Shown here one piece after another: positions 50,601 through 60,818 of a stretch of 64,000 bases of DNA. Both the position numbers and the translations under genes were made by a program. The notes beneath the pieces are model-generated. The model was given only the letters and a program-made list of their open reading frames with translations, had not been told where the DNA came from and searched no databases. The DNA comes from Monomorium pharaonis (taxonomy: Eukaryota; Arthropoda; Insecta; Hymenoptera; Formicidae), in contig NC_050471.1 in the NCBI RefSeq assembly GCF_013373865.1, positions 24,787,407-24,851,406 on the forward strand, given 5' to 3'. Within the stretch, counting starts at the first letter, position 1, and each line of letters opens with the position of its first letter.

Positions 50601-53600
50601 ATATGTGTAATACATTCTTTTATTTATTTATTTATTTATTGTCGCGCCGACAATAATCAGCCACCAGTCGCGCTGGCTCTCCGATGCCGGAAAACGAAAA
50701 CGGGAAGGAGGACAGAATTACTTGACACAGAACTTGAATACGTCGTCTCTCACGGAGAGGCGTGCATCACCGCGTACCTGGCGCATTCCTCAGGAGCAGC
50801 GCAAAGTGCAACAACTGCGGCAGGTGTCTGCCGCAATCACGGCACAAATGCGCATTCCTACCGGTTAATTTACTAGCTTTCTCGGACTCGCGCACATACT
50901 CGGTGCGCGCCTCACACTGCCAAGCGCAATAATACGCCCGCGCGAGCGCCCGGATTATTTGCATACGAATTGCGAGGCTTCTCCTAGGCGTCTAGATCGC
51001 CGACTCGCATTCCCGATCTCACTCGCAAGCCCGATTTACGATTTATCATGAAACTCGTCTCCCGCCTTAAGACTTTATTCACCGAGAGAAATAAGAGTGA
51101 GATACACTTATAGAGGAAGTATTTAATTTTAAACAAGATATTTAAAAAATTTTGTTTCTTGTCTTTGTTCTTTAAATACTTAAAAATGTTTTAGATTTAA
51201 ACGGTATTTAGGACTAAAGCACTAAGGTCCGTTTGCACTGTGTAGCCTTAACTTTTCCAATTTATAAAAAAAAGAATTTAAAGTTAATCTAATTGTAAAT
51301 TAATTGCAAGCGTTTAGAACCATTAAAAATGTGTTTTAATTTTAAACATTTTATTTTATACAAAGTATCTTTAATCTCAGTCGAACTTATTATTAATTTT
51401 AATTTATAAAAACTAGAAGACGAGGAAGAATAAATTAAATTGAAGTCAAAGTTATTCTGGAAAATTGTCTACATTGTTGGAAATAAATTAGTAATTTAAA
51501 ATTAATCACCGTGCGTTTAAAAGCACTCAAAAAACGGCGACAACAAATAAAACATACTAATATTAAAATTAATTCTTTTATAACTGTAATTGCGAGATGG
51601 AAGTCCGGATAAATGGGCGCGATAAACTTTTTAACGATCGCGCTGTCGGCGTAGTGAAATTGCAATGAAGAAAATCGAGGGATCCCGAATTTCGATCGTG
51701 CAATTGAAAGGACGAAGATGAACATATGCGCGTGCGCTCGATGCGGATACGAATTTCGCGGGCATCGCCAAATTTCCTCCGCCTGGAATTTTCCAGAGTA
51801 ATTAAAAAAAAAAAAACGAGGCGACTGAAACGCGCATTGGAAGTGAATGTCTGAGATAAGCCGGCTTGACTTTGCGCCGGGATTCTTGAGCATTCAATAT
51901 TCATGAAGGTTGACTATTAATAATCCCGAGAGACGCAGACCATTCTAATAAACACGTATTATACCCGATACATTCTACTTACGGAACAGAGATTCGAAAT
52001 ATGTAAGCGAGAGTCTCCTGTTTTTGCAACACAATTTTCGCGGAACGCCTCTAGCGCGTCAAGAGTAACGATGCCATCGATATTTCTAGCGGCTTCCGAT
52101 ATTATATTTTCCTTCTCTGTTGCTTCTTCTTCCATTTATTTATATGTACTTGTTTCGAATGTCGTTATTTTATTAATCTGCATTGTTCTATTTAATCACA
52201 TCTCTATATTATTTTTTGAAGAAATGGTTTTCAATGACTACGTTTACACGTCGGGTTTAACAACATCGAAATTATAAAACTGGCCAACTACAGCCATTCC
52301 TAGAAAGAATGGAATGGTTATGATTGGCTAGGTCTAGAAGTATTAGATATTAAACCTGTTTAAGGGTGTCGTGTAAACATAGTCAATTATTGTTGCTAAT
52401 TTAACTGAAAGCCAACTAACAATTTTATCTGTTTACTCCTTCAATTGATATATTGTAGAGCATGAAGTGAGACCGGAAGATGCTGGGATTATAGTTTTCC
52501 GAGGTGATCCAAACAAGCAACCCTTCATAGTGGGTTATCTCAAGAGTTCGGGTGTAAGGGAGTCCAAGGTTCGACAGAAACGCGACGCCAAGAGGAAGAA
52601 GAAGAGTGAAGTCACTAGTTATGATTACAAGAATAATCCTTACACTGGTAAATCCGTTTGAAAAATATTGTAATCTTAATTTAAATTATGTACAAGATGT
52701 ATCAGATCACCTGTACCACGCTTTTTTCCTCGGCAATGAATAATTGTCAGAAGTTAGGGGAAAAAAATTCAATATCAAAGCTTATCTAAACTATCTAACA
52801 GGTTGTCTGGAAACTACAGAAAGTAGGGTAAATGGATCATATCTGCTAAGCTTGGTCTGAAATGGAAACATAGGTATTGTTCATTAGACAGGTCTTTAAA
52901 AACGAATTTTTGCTTAAATTTTTCTTATATCGTTTATAGTTTATAATAAAATAAGGAAATGTTAGATTTTTTAGTAAAGTTTTGAGTAATAACATTCTGA
53001 AAATTTTGAAGAACAAACTATTCGCAACAAACATATAATTTTTGAATACTATAAACTATGAATACTATAACTATGAATACTATAAACTTGATTTCTTCTG
53101 TTCCTTTTTTCTCTTCTGTTTCTTCTTTTTAATTAATTGGTAAAATTAAAAAAATGAAGATGACATGTGCAGTGACAAATGATACGTTTCTGTAGATCCT
53201 GGAGTGCAGTATTCACGGACTTGCAAGATCCAAACGTTATACGTCAGTTTTCGCGATTTGCAGTGGCAGGTGAGCTATTAATCAACGTGTCTTAAAGTCT
53301 GCTCGGAGTTCCTCATAGCGCGCGGAAGTCGTATCGGATTACGGTGTCACAGACGAGAGGAATCATATGTTTTTCCTGCGAATCCGACTACGTGTGCTTT
53401 GAGGGACCAGATACGCCTCAGATCGCACCGTACGTTGTTCTTTATACAATTTATTTTGTTACATAGGATTGGATAATCGCGCCGGATGGGTATGATGCAT
53501 ATTACTGCAGCGGAGAGTGCAACTTCCCGCTGAATGCTCATATGAATGCGACCAACCACGCGATTGTTCAAACGCTGGTGCACTTGGTGAGTCCTGGCAA

Positions 53601-53727
53601 GGTACCCAAGCCGTGCTGTGCGCCCACTAAACTTTCGGCTATTTCCGTATTATATTTTTTGGATGAGAGCAATGTCATCTTGAAGAAGTACAAGAATATG
53701 GTCGTTAAAAGTTGCGGCTGTCACTAG
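35183..53727 (+). CDS. gbb: BMP5/6/7/8-class TGF-beta ligand, glass bottom boat homolog
   Basis: A secreted BMP that signals through type I/II serine kinase receptors to Mad; in flies it acts in growth, wing patterning and retrograde signalling at neuromuscular junctions. Six coding exons: 35183-35621, 41875-42061, 45246-45418, 52459-52647, 53196-53269, 53467-53727, with donor phases 1, 2, 1, 1, 0. Total 1,323 nt, 440 residues. Signal peptide core VQPFFSLLIFTAILG (16-30), prodomain 39-308, furin site RQKR (305-308), mature part 309-440. Seven ligand cysteines are present: 339, 368, 372, 404, 405, 437, 439, ending SCGCH. Glycosylation motif NAT at 381. ATG 35222 (MTVQPFF) is an alternative start that keeps the signal peptide. 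The match to gbb/BMP7 is strong throughout. Confidence 0.97.
36671..36880. mobile_element. 210-bp GC-rich MITE with perfect TIRs (pogo/Tc1-mariner-like)
   Basis: Perfect 23-bp inverted ends (36671-36693 and 36858-36880) begin TACACTGGAACCCCGCGTTA; TA would be the target duplication. A further 18-bp perfect inverted copy lies inside (36679-36696 against 36711-36728), and a fourth CGCTAACGCGG lies at 36843-36853. No coding capacity. Ends of the CAxTGGAACCCCG type are seen in pogo-like elements, so the class is an inference. Confidence 0.85.
37079..37265. mobile_element. Half copy of the 400-bp TIR element
   Basis: Aligns with the left half of 12327-12735. Shared blocks: CACATTAGTAA, ATTTTGTA with GTATTTCT, GAAAATCC or GGAAATCC, and TTTCCAGAATT. 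No right arm is found nearby. Confidence 0.65.
38571..38709. mobile_element. Palindromic MITE, family 1 copy 2, with TTAA flanks
   Basis: Bounded by TTAA at 38567-38570 and 38710-38713. Begins TGGCCGGTTGTTTCAACTT and ends GTTGGAACAACCGGCC. It is the best-preserved copy; the TTAA duplication suggests mobilisation by a piggyBac-type transposase. Confidence 0.85.
41875..42061 (+). CDS. gbb: gbb exon 2: prodomain
   Basis: Acceptor AAAATAG, donor GG/GTAAGA. Encodes residues 147-208 starting NHHVPGVRHERGKRLWFDVS and going on with GAELRLYH, which match the RLWFD and AELRLYQ strands of BMP prodomains. It is too short and too interrupted to stand out as an open frame, but its phases (1 in, 2 out) fit exons 1 and 3 exactly. 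Confidence 0.94.
42062..45245. other. gbb intron 2
   Basis: 3.2 kb. GC-rich from about 42240 to 43740 (possible enhancer; open frames there are unsupported), then AT-rich. No exon found. Confidence 0.55.
45246..45418 (+). CDS. gbb: gbb exon 3: prodomain
   Basis: Acceptor AATTTCAG, donor TCAG/GTAAGT in phase 1. Residues 209-266 include LQYVDAINVTSNKEGWLTLN, then FDHWVNNPDGNLGLYLSVHP, near-identical in pattern to the BMP7 HWVVNPRHNLGLQLSV strand. Sequons NVT (226) and NIS (238). Confidence 0.96.
45506..45655. mobile_element. Palindromic MITE, family 1 copy 3
   Basis: Same core as the other copies (CATGTGTCTATCTTTAT, CTAAATAAATAAAGACAGAT). Ends are more diverged: AGGGCAAATTATTCC against GGAATAATCGGTCCTT. 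It lies 87 nt downstream of gbb exon 3. Confidence 0.8.
47961..48207. repeat. 10-bp minisatellite, CTCTCCCCGT/CTCTCCCGGT
   Basis: About 25 tandem units with CC[C/G/T][C/G]GT variants, pyrimidine-only apart from the G positions. Upstream, ACTAGCTATGCCCTGCCACG (from about 47620) resembles the conserved end of insect retroposon families; that link is an inference. Confidence 0.9.
49313..49524. mobile_element. 212-bp foldback MITE
   Basis: Arms of about 70 nt. Left: GTTAATTTAACTAAATTTTTC, AGCTTGATTAAATTT, CAACTCAAG. The right arm is the inverse with AAATTTAATCAAGTTG, GAAAAATTAACTC and AAATTAAC. Ends are A-rich/T-rich. No coding capacity. Confidence 0.8.
49961..50091 (+). other. Candidate alternative last exon of gbb
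   Basis: A good acceptor (TTAATTTACAG, ending 49960) opens a frame that fits the phase-1 end of exon 3 and runs 43 codons to TAA 50089-50091, with NYVLRLYMYTEVGVDLRMYH. If used, it would give a prodomain-only product with no mature ligand. It is not needed for the main transcript, since exon 3 joins exon 4 exactly as in BMP7. It may be chance. Confidence 0.2.
52236..52384. mobile_element. 149-bp TIR element next to gbb exon 4
   Basis: Ends GACTACGTTTACACGTC and its inverse GTCGTGTAAACATAGTC, with AAT on both flanks. It ends 74 nt before the exon 4 acceptor, so it sits in the 3' part of intron 3. Confidence 0.7.
52459..52647 (+). CDS. gbb: gbb exon 4: end of prodomain, furin site, start of mature ligand
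   Basis: Acceptor ATTGTAG, donor ACTG/GTAAAT in phase 1. Residues 267-329: EHEVRPEDAGIIVFRGDPNK, QPFIVGYLKSSGV (the conserved KQPFMVAFFK strand), then RESKVRQKR and the basic mature N-terminus DAKRKKKSEVTSYDY. RQKR at 305-308 fits the furin rule RxxR; the basic tail may bind heparan sulfate. Confidence 0.96.
53196..53269 (+). CDS. gbb: gbb exon 5: start of cysteine-knot domain
   Basis: Acceptor TTCTGTAG, donor CAG/GTGAGC. Encodes 25 residues, 330-354, with the first cysteine (339) and LYVSFRDLQWQ. Most BMPs have LGW or LNW here; this one has LQW. Confidence 0.96.
53467..53727 (+). CDS. gbb: gbb exon 6: cysteine-knot domain and stop
   Basis: Acceptor ACATAG, residues 355-440, stop TAG 53725-53727. 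Contains DWIIAPDGYDAYYCSGEC, NATNHAIVQTLVH, KPCCAPTKLSAISVLYF and VVKSCGCH. Cysteine 404 is the expected inter-chain disulfide residue of the dimer. Confidence 0.98.
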   Translation, partial: DWIIAPDGYDAYYCSGECNFPLNAHMNATNHAIVQTLVHLVSPGKVPKPCCAPTKLSAISVLYFLDESNVILKKYKNMVVKSCGCH

Positions 53728-54369
53728 ATTTTTTCTTCTGGTTGACGATGAATTGAAAAAGAAAAAATAAATGAAAACAGCACTCTCTGGCACAGAACTA
53801 GATGATAATTTAATAATGAGATAATATTTTCGCATTGCCTCTCGAATTCTATTGTTCAAATGTAATCTTTAGGATTTTTTGAAAGCCTAAAGTTATGGAA
53901 CCAACGTAATTCTTGAAAAACTGAAGTAATCGATTGGGATTAAGGTTGCGTTAAAGGCAATACATGACCTTCTGTTCTAAAATAATTAATAAGTATATTG
54001 ACAAATTGTTATGAAAAAGTAACATTTTTGTGTGTTGGGACAATCTTAACATTTGTGTGTGCCTAAGTAGAGTGTTGTTTAAAAATGATATACAAGGTCT
54101 TCCATTAAAATAACAACACTTAGAGGTAGGTTTATTAAGATTAATTTTAAAACGACGATTTTAATAACAAAATATCGTGACAATCTGTAGAGTTTGTGTT
54201 ATAATCGCATTCAAAGTTAGCAACTTGAGTCGTCTACACGCTTAGGTGTGGTATTACAATTCGGTGTTAAAGACGAAAGCTGAAACTGTCTTATTATCCA
54301 TTTTATTAATATAAATATAAAAATTGCACGAATAAAGATGGTAAGATTACAAATGTAGAATAGAGGTAT

Positions 54370-54525
54370 ATTTATTCGGAGAGGTTGCTGCTAGAACGCG
54401 CCGCATACAGTGCTCTTAGGGAGAAAAATATCAGAGCGAGGAAATTAGATCAAGAATTGAATCTTGGACTTTTTGCTCGTCGGATGACTGTTTTTCCAAC
54501 TAAGCTATCCAAGTCCATACTCTGA
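54370..54525 (-). mobile_element. tRNA-derived SINE
   Basis: On the minus strand, a Pol III A-box-like TAGCTTAGTTGG (54496-54507) is followed about 45 nt later by a B-box-like AGATTCAATTCTT (54452-54464), tRNA spacing, and then an unrelated body ending in AATAAATATACC. The folding is too degraded for a working tRNA. Confidence 0.65.
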
Positions 54526-55364
54526 TACTTCTCACGCTTGTCTACATTTAATTTTGAAATAAAGTAGGGTACTTTTATTTCATTGAATAAAGCAAATTTT
54601 AAATGACAACAAATAACATCAGCTCGCTACCTGAGTTTATACATGTATTTTTTATATCGAGAGGAATAATGATCAGCTTTCGTCTTTGATACTGTACATT
54701 GTACAAACGGCATTATTGATGCTTTTCCATTAGAGTTTTTCAAGTAAGAATTTAGACACTCTCTGATATTTTCAAACTAATTCATAGTGTATTTTTAGAA
54801 AATGTTCAGATTTAATAAAGATAAAAATGACATTCTGTATCTTTGAAATTAAGTTGTTTTGGACATATAGTTATGATATACGAAGTTTATGCCTTGAATT
54901 AATGTGGGGATCACCTCTTAAAATCTTTTAGAGTAACAACCATGCTGTAGTATACAGATGTACTACATATATGTATACAGGGTGTCTCGTAATTCATGAA
55001 TCATTTTCCGTAGACTGGCTAAATTAAATTGAAAAGTTTTGTACTATTTTGCAATTTTCGCAATAATTAATGAGACAATAATTAATGAAAATACTCGAAT
55101 GAGAGCTGAATTTTTTACGGTCTCTATTTGCTTATGAGAAATACATTCTATTTGATAAGAGCGTGTCTAGCGAAACTTTTACCTGGAAACCGTTAGGAAC
55201 AGGAAATTCCAACGGACCAAGTAGAGAGAGCCTTCCCTTAAAGAATGCTTTGTGAAGAAAATCTCAGTTATCATTTTTAGTATTTAAAAAATCTCTATTA
55301 TTCGAAAAACGTCGAAAAAAAGAATAGCTTGAGTGCAAAAAATTTGTGTTTAGGGGGTTTCGAT

Positions 55365-55502
55365 TAGGGGGTGTTCCAATTTCTTAATAAATTTACTTGT
55401 CAGGTATGCATATGTTTATTTTCATTTTTTTTTTTTAATGAATAAATGCAGACACATATTTACTTGATAGATAAGTTTATCAAAAAGTCGGAACAACTGG
55501 CT
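55365..55502. mobile_element. Palindromic MITE, family 1 copy 4
   Basis: Starts TAGGGGGTGTTCCAATTTCTT and ends AAAGTCGGAACAACTGGCT. Inner TAAATTTACTTGTCAGGT and CTTGATAGATAAGTTTA are the family's inverted blocks. Confidence 0.8.
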
Positions 55503-58500
55503 AGAACAACCGGAGGAAATTAACTACAAAAGGCATCAATAATGTCTTCTATATCAGTTGAGTATGCGTACTTGAGATAATCTGATTTGTTAATGCTTAT
55601 GATTCAGAAACTATTATTGTCTCAACGTTTTGATATTAAGATTTTTTTCAAAATAATCTGAGAAATCTGCTCTCCTAAGCGTTGTTATGATCTTATGGAC
55701 CATCTTCTATATAATTCTATTTCAGTAATATAAAGAATTAGTTATAAGATTTTTAGTGCGTAAAATGTGACACACTCCATGTAAACAATTTATTAAAAAA
55801 TTGGAATGTGACCACGGAGAGTTAATAGTTATTATTAAAGGAATATTCTAGTGTAGAAACTCGTTTTTGAGGTCAATTTTAGGAACTGAATCACTATCAG
55901 AGCTATAGCTTGAGGTTTTGAACACCTATTTATTTGTATACTTTAAGTAATTCTTCAAATTTTTTAAAAATTAAAAAAGCAACGTGCAAAAGGAGAACAT
56001 TACAATTAGCAAATAGTGAATTTGATTGGCTGTATTGTTTGATTGAGTACACTCTGGTGCACATTAAAGCCATAATACATATGTAAATTGATTTAATATT
56101 AATGTATAAATAAATTTTAACCACAAAATTTAGATATTCTCTATTGTGTTATTTAATAAAATATGTATTTTATTCAACATATTTACATCAAGATTTTTAC
56201 TTTTAGTTTTATGTTTACAATTAGAATAGATTAATGAACAATAGCTAATATAGATTAGTGTGCACTATACATATAGTGCAGTCTAATCAAATTTGCTATA
56301 ATTCACAGAATATTTCACTATGCAGATACAACACGTAATAAGTTTACAGATGTCAAACTTTGTAAGTATAGAAATAACATAAAAGGAAAAGTTGTTTTTG
56401 TATTAATATTTTATATGTACCGATTCTTGATAATCCTTGATAAAAAAGATCAGTACTTTCTTGGTAGTACCAACAATTACCAAATAGTTTTTGTATTTAT
56501 AGTGTAAGCTGTGAGCGCGTAGATGTATTTAAACGTAAGTGGCATAAGTTATTAATGACGCGCTCGTTAGCGCGTATTAGTCATATAAGCATGTATAAAA
56601 ACGGACAATTACTATATACTCTTGTTAATTTGTAGGTTTTGTATATCGTCATTGTAAATACATTCTTGTATATATTTCTTATGTTTCTGTACTTCATATT
56701 TTAAGCATATAAATAAATTTTAGAAATGCGGGGACAAGAAAATTCATATTTTTCTTCACATAATCTTTTAATAAAATCACACAATAAAACATGTGTTAAA
56801 TTTGACATATTTTACATGTTTTAAAAGATTCATCGAAGTTTTTGTTTTAATCCTGATAAAAATATTTTATTGAAAATCTCTCTATTGATTTATTTCATTG
56901 AAATTAATTAAATTCATTAAATTTTATTACAAATTTCTTAAAATTTATTTTATTGTTATTTAATTAAAAAATTTTATGAATTTTAATGAAAAAGGGATAA
57001 TTAAGAGACTTTCAGTAATATATTTCAGTAATATATTTTCATCAGGAAGTTTAATACAATATAAATATGTTAGATAGACGATAACATAAGTATCTTAAAT
57101 ATTGATATGTAAAAGATTAATACAAATAAGATTTTAAAAGAATTTCGAATCAAACTATGAAGACATATTTCTTCAATAAAATTAATATTTATAATATGTT
57201 AACACATTTTATTCATTTATCTTATTGTTGGAGTATATATTTTAAAACTACAACATTTTTTTATTATTTATTAATTTACCCAAAATTATTTTGACCCAAA
57301 GAAATATTAAATATTAATTTAACATTTTAAATGACAAAATCACATTATGTTAAATTAACAATTAGGTATATTAAAAATTCAACAAAATTATAACAAGAAT
57401 CGACTTTAATACAAATACAAAATAATTTGTATTGTACAGAGTAATGTTTAATGGGTAATAAATACATACATATTATGAGCTGGATTATAAAATAAAAAAT
57501 ATCTATTATTACAAATAATAGTATAAATCTTCTCGACATTTTATTAAAATTCTTTATAATTGTATATGTATATATATACTTATTTGTTTATTACATTGGG
57601 ACTTTTTATGTATTTGCTACATTATCAAAAATCTTATACTTAGTTTTAATATAAAAAAATAACAAAATTTTTCTTTAACTTATATCATTTATAAAAGAAT
57701 AAAAAGTATTGGCAGTTATATATGTCTTAAAATAACTGAGCAATGAGCACAATTTCACGTATCTCACTAATTATCTAGTGAACATAACCATTCAACTAAT
57801 AATAACATAACATCAATATTATAATTTTCTATTTAACAATATAAGTGTAATATAACAAAGACCAGAGAAATTAAGAATATAACAACTTGTTTTTAACTTG
57901 TATTTCTGTGTACTAAATACGAATTTGTTGTCCAAATTTGGTTATTATCCTACATCTGGGGTAGAATAAATCCCTAGTTTTTGGTTTTAGTTTTAGACTT
58001 AGTTTTCTGCTTAGCTTTATGAATTTTTTTCACCGTTTTAAATTTTAAATTGCCCCAAAATAACTTTTGGACATTATTTTTGGAAGTTTGAAGAATGTTA
58101 AAAAATTGTTTTGATCCAAAATGTTTGATAATATTCGAGTAATAATCATTTAAAGAGGCCGAGGGTTAATTATTACACCTCTCTTATGTAGAATACTGAA
58201 TTATTTAATGATATGTAGGATTAAGGTTAATAACCAAATTTGAAATGCATTCAGCAAGAAAAAATACGTTAAAAACAGTTTAAAATTATTTAAAAAGTTA
58301 TTGTTAGTTATCGTTTACTGAATATCGATAATACTAACATCACATTTGTAGAAGATTCAATTTCTGAAGAGAAATGCGCAATTTATGAATATGTTTTAAG
58401 AAAAATTCTTTATATAAAAATTCTTTATATAAAAAATACAAAATAGAAACCCTCACATAAATATAAAATAGCCTAATTTGTTCGTTTAATACATAAACAA

Positions 58501-60745
58501 CAAATTAACGAGAAAAATATAATTGCAAACATGAAATCGATTTATCATGAGTTTCTCGCAATTACTTATATCACTAATAACTAAAACATAACGTCAATAA
58601 AATGTGAAAATAGCATTGAAATGGTACATACAAGAATACGGTTTTCAAATTTGTTTGAAAGACGTTATTTTCAACTAAATATATTTATGTTACAAAATAA
58701 AGTTTTATTAATTAGCATAATATTCCACAGAATACATACAACAAAATTACGAAAAGAATTTTATGATATTCCCAAGCGATCATCCTTTCAAAGCTTGGTT
58801 ACATCTAGCGGTTACCCATCTAAGAACCGTGTCCAGTGTTGCTTAACTTTATGACCATACGGGAACTGACACTTCGTTATTATTCATGAATACGTCTTGT
58901 TAAAGAATATATATCCGTGATAGATCGATAAAGATTTTTAAAAAGAGAATGACAAAATATATGTATTTTTTTCATAAATATGATCATAAAGTATAATTTT
59001 AGTAATTTTTACATACGAAATAGCTTTTCTTTTTGTTTAAATATACAATGTTAAATGTATCTATTGAAAACTATATAGCTAAATTCCTCTACTTTCTTCT
59101 ATACATATAATTATACTGTATAGAACAAGCTATATGTAATATAATTTATTTTATGCAAGTTATATCATACGTCATATTTGCATATGGCATATTTGATAAA
59201 ATACATTATTGTAATGCAAAAATAGGATTAAAAAATTAGATAGAAAGTAATAAAAAAGCAAGTAATATAATTTTAAAACTATTACTTTTTGGTCGCTATT
59301 TTTGGATCAATTTAGAATCGCAATTATATTATTTTTATTCTACATTAAAAGACTTGATAATTATTTTACAAAAACTTTTTAAATATTCAAACATATATAT
59401 ATATATACATTAAACGTTAAATAATGTATATTAAAAAAATTTTTTATTATATCTATGGACACTTGGACAAAATAAAAATAAAAATCAATTCATTATCAAA
59501 TTTTGTTGTGTGTTGTCTGGGATATATTCATCATTAACAATGCAATAGACAGCATGAGTATCAATATAGGCTGCTTTTCTTTTAGGAAACACAAATCGAC
59601 ACAGGTCAACGCATTCGAGTACAGTTTGCTACAGTTAAATGGAACATGATATACACATACAGTGTGTATATATTACGATATCTAATCTTACAAGATTTAT
59701 TGTAAAACTTCTTAAACAATGTGTTTTCCCATTTTATAAATGTTTCAATAAACTTTATAAATCTTAATGTATTATATAAATTGTTATTTATAATTACATA
59801 CGTATAGAGTACGTACGTAATACTTATTGTAACTTTTTATTAATTAATTTTAAAATATTGTAAAACTTCTGGTAAAAATTTTTCATAATATTTACATAAT
59901 TTTATCATTTCTTTAAAACTTCTTGGGTTTTATATAAATTAAACTTTTAAAATTTCAATACTTCTCAGATTTCTTTATAATTTGAACTTTTTAGAAGTAC
60001 TAAAAAAGTTTACACCTTTTCTAATTTTTTATAACTTTCGAAAACTTATTTGAAAAAATTTAAGATACATTTTCTTTTAGAAATCCCTATAAATAAAAAA
60101 TATAAGAACTTATAAAAATATTAGAGAATCTTTCTTATTAAAGGTCTTAACTTTTTTCTCCTTTTCTGAAATTGTCTTACCATTTGATTAAATCCAACAA
60201 ATTCAAAATTTTAATTATTAACTTTTTTATAAAAAATAAAAAAGTATTTAAAGATAAAATTTTATATTATAAGAATTTATAAAATCAAAAAGAGTGCCTT
60301 TCGTAAACTGCATTTTAAAAGTGCGTTTTTACTTTTGATCCTTCTTTTAGAGGGAGCAAATCACAACTTTTTACAAATATACGATTACTATATACTTCTT
60401 ATCCTTTATCTCAGATACGAATCTTATACTTTACATTACTTTTCCGAAATGAATGGCTCATCGTGTCTTATTATATTCTTATAACCGTGATTTCCGCGAT
60501 TATTATAGTGTAATTAATGATAATTTACGCTACTGTGTAACTCTTCTGCCAATAACATACAGTTCGTTGAATTTAGTAGCGATATCACATATATCCTATG
60601 TACTTGTGTAAGCTTAAAATTTCTTCATTCTACTAATCACAACCATTAACTTATAATCGTTATAAATTCTACAATTGTCACTTAACACGTACAGTTGTTC
60701 TATACTTAATATACATATAAATCTAATTTAAAATTTACATAAACT

Positions 60746-60818
60746 TTACGTTGCACGTCTGTCCTTGTCAAGCAGCGTAATTTGTATTTGACTATAACCC
60801 TCTTCCAATTTAATAAAT
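60746..60818 (-). CDS. egr: Eiger-like last exon
   Basis: Acceptor CACTTTTAG; completes an arginine, then FIKLEEGYSQIQITLLDKDR to TAA 60746-60748. It corresponds to the last strand of the TNF fold. The usual FFG of other members is replaced by IQI, so the match is weaker than elsewhere, but the phase is exact. Confidence 0.75.

Larger units (their letters stand above)
45419..52458. other. gbb intron 3
   Basis: 7.0 kb. Holds MITE family 1 copy 3 (45506-45655), a LINE/SINE-like scrap (about 47620-47660), a CTCTCC minisatellite (47961-48207), a foldback element (49313-49524), a candidate alternative exon (49961-50091), a GC-rich patch (50640-51060) and a TIR element (52236-52384). Confidence 0.65.
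53728..60745. other. Convergent intergenic region between gbb and the Eiger-like gene
   Basis: 7 kb, mostly AT-rich, probably with the 3' UTRs of both genes. A first AATAAA after gbb lies at 53766-53771, but many later ones exist. Contains a SINE (54370-54525), MITE family 1 copy 4 (55365-55502) and a possible scrap of the 31129-31250 element at 59587-59630. No gene is supported. Confidence 0.6.

Noticed and set aside
54976..55030. ACAGGGTGTCTCGTAATTCATG stretch as a transposon end
   Set aside because: The opening looks like repeat ends common in insect genomes, but no inverted partner or second copy is found in the window.
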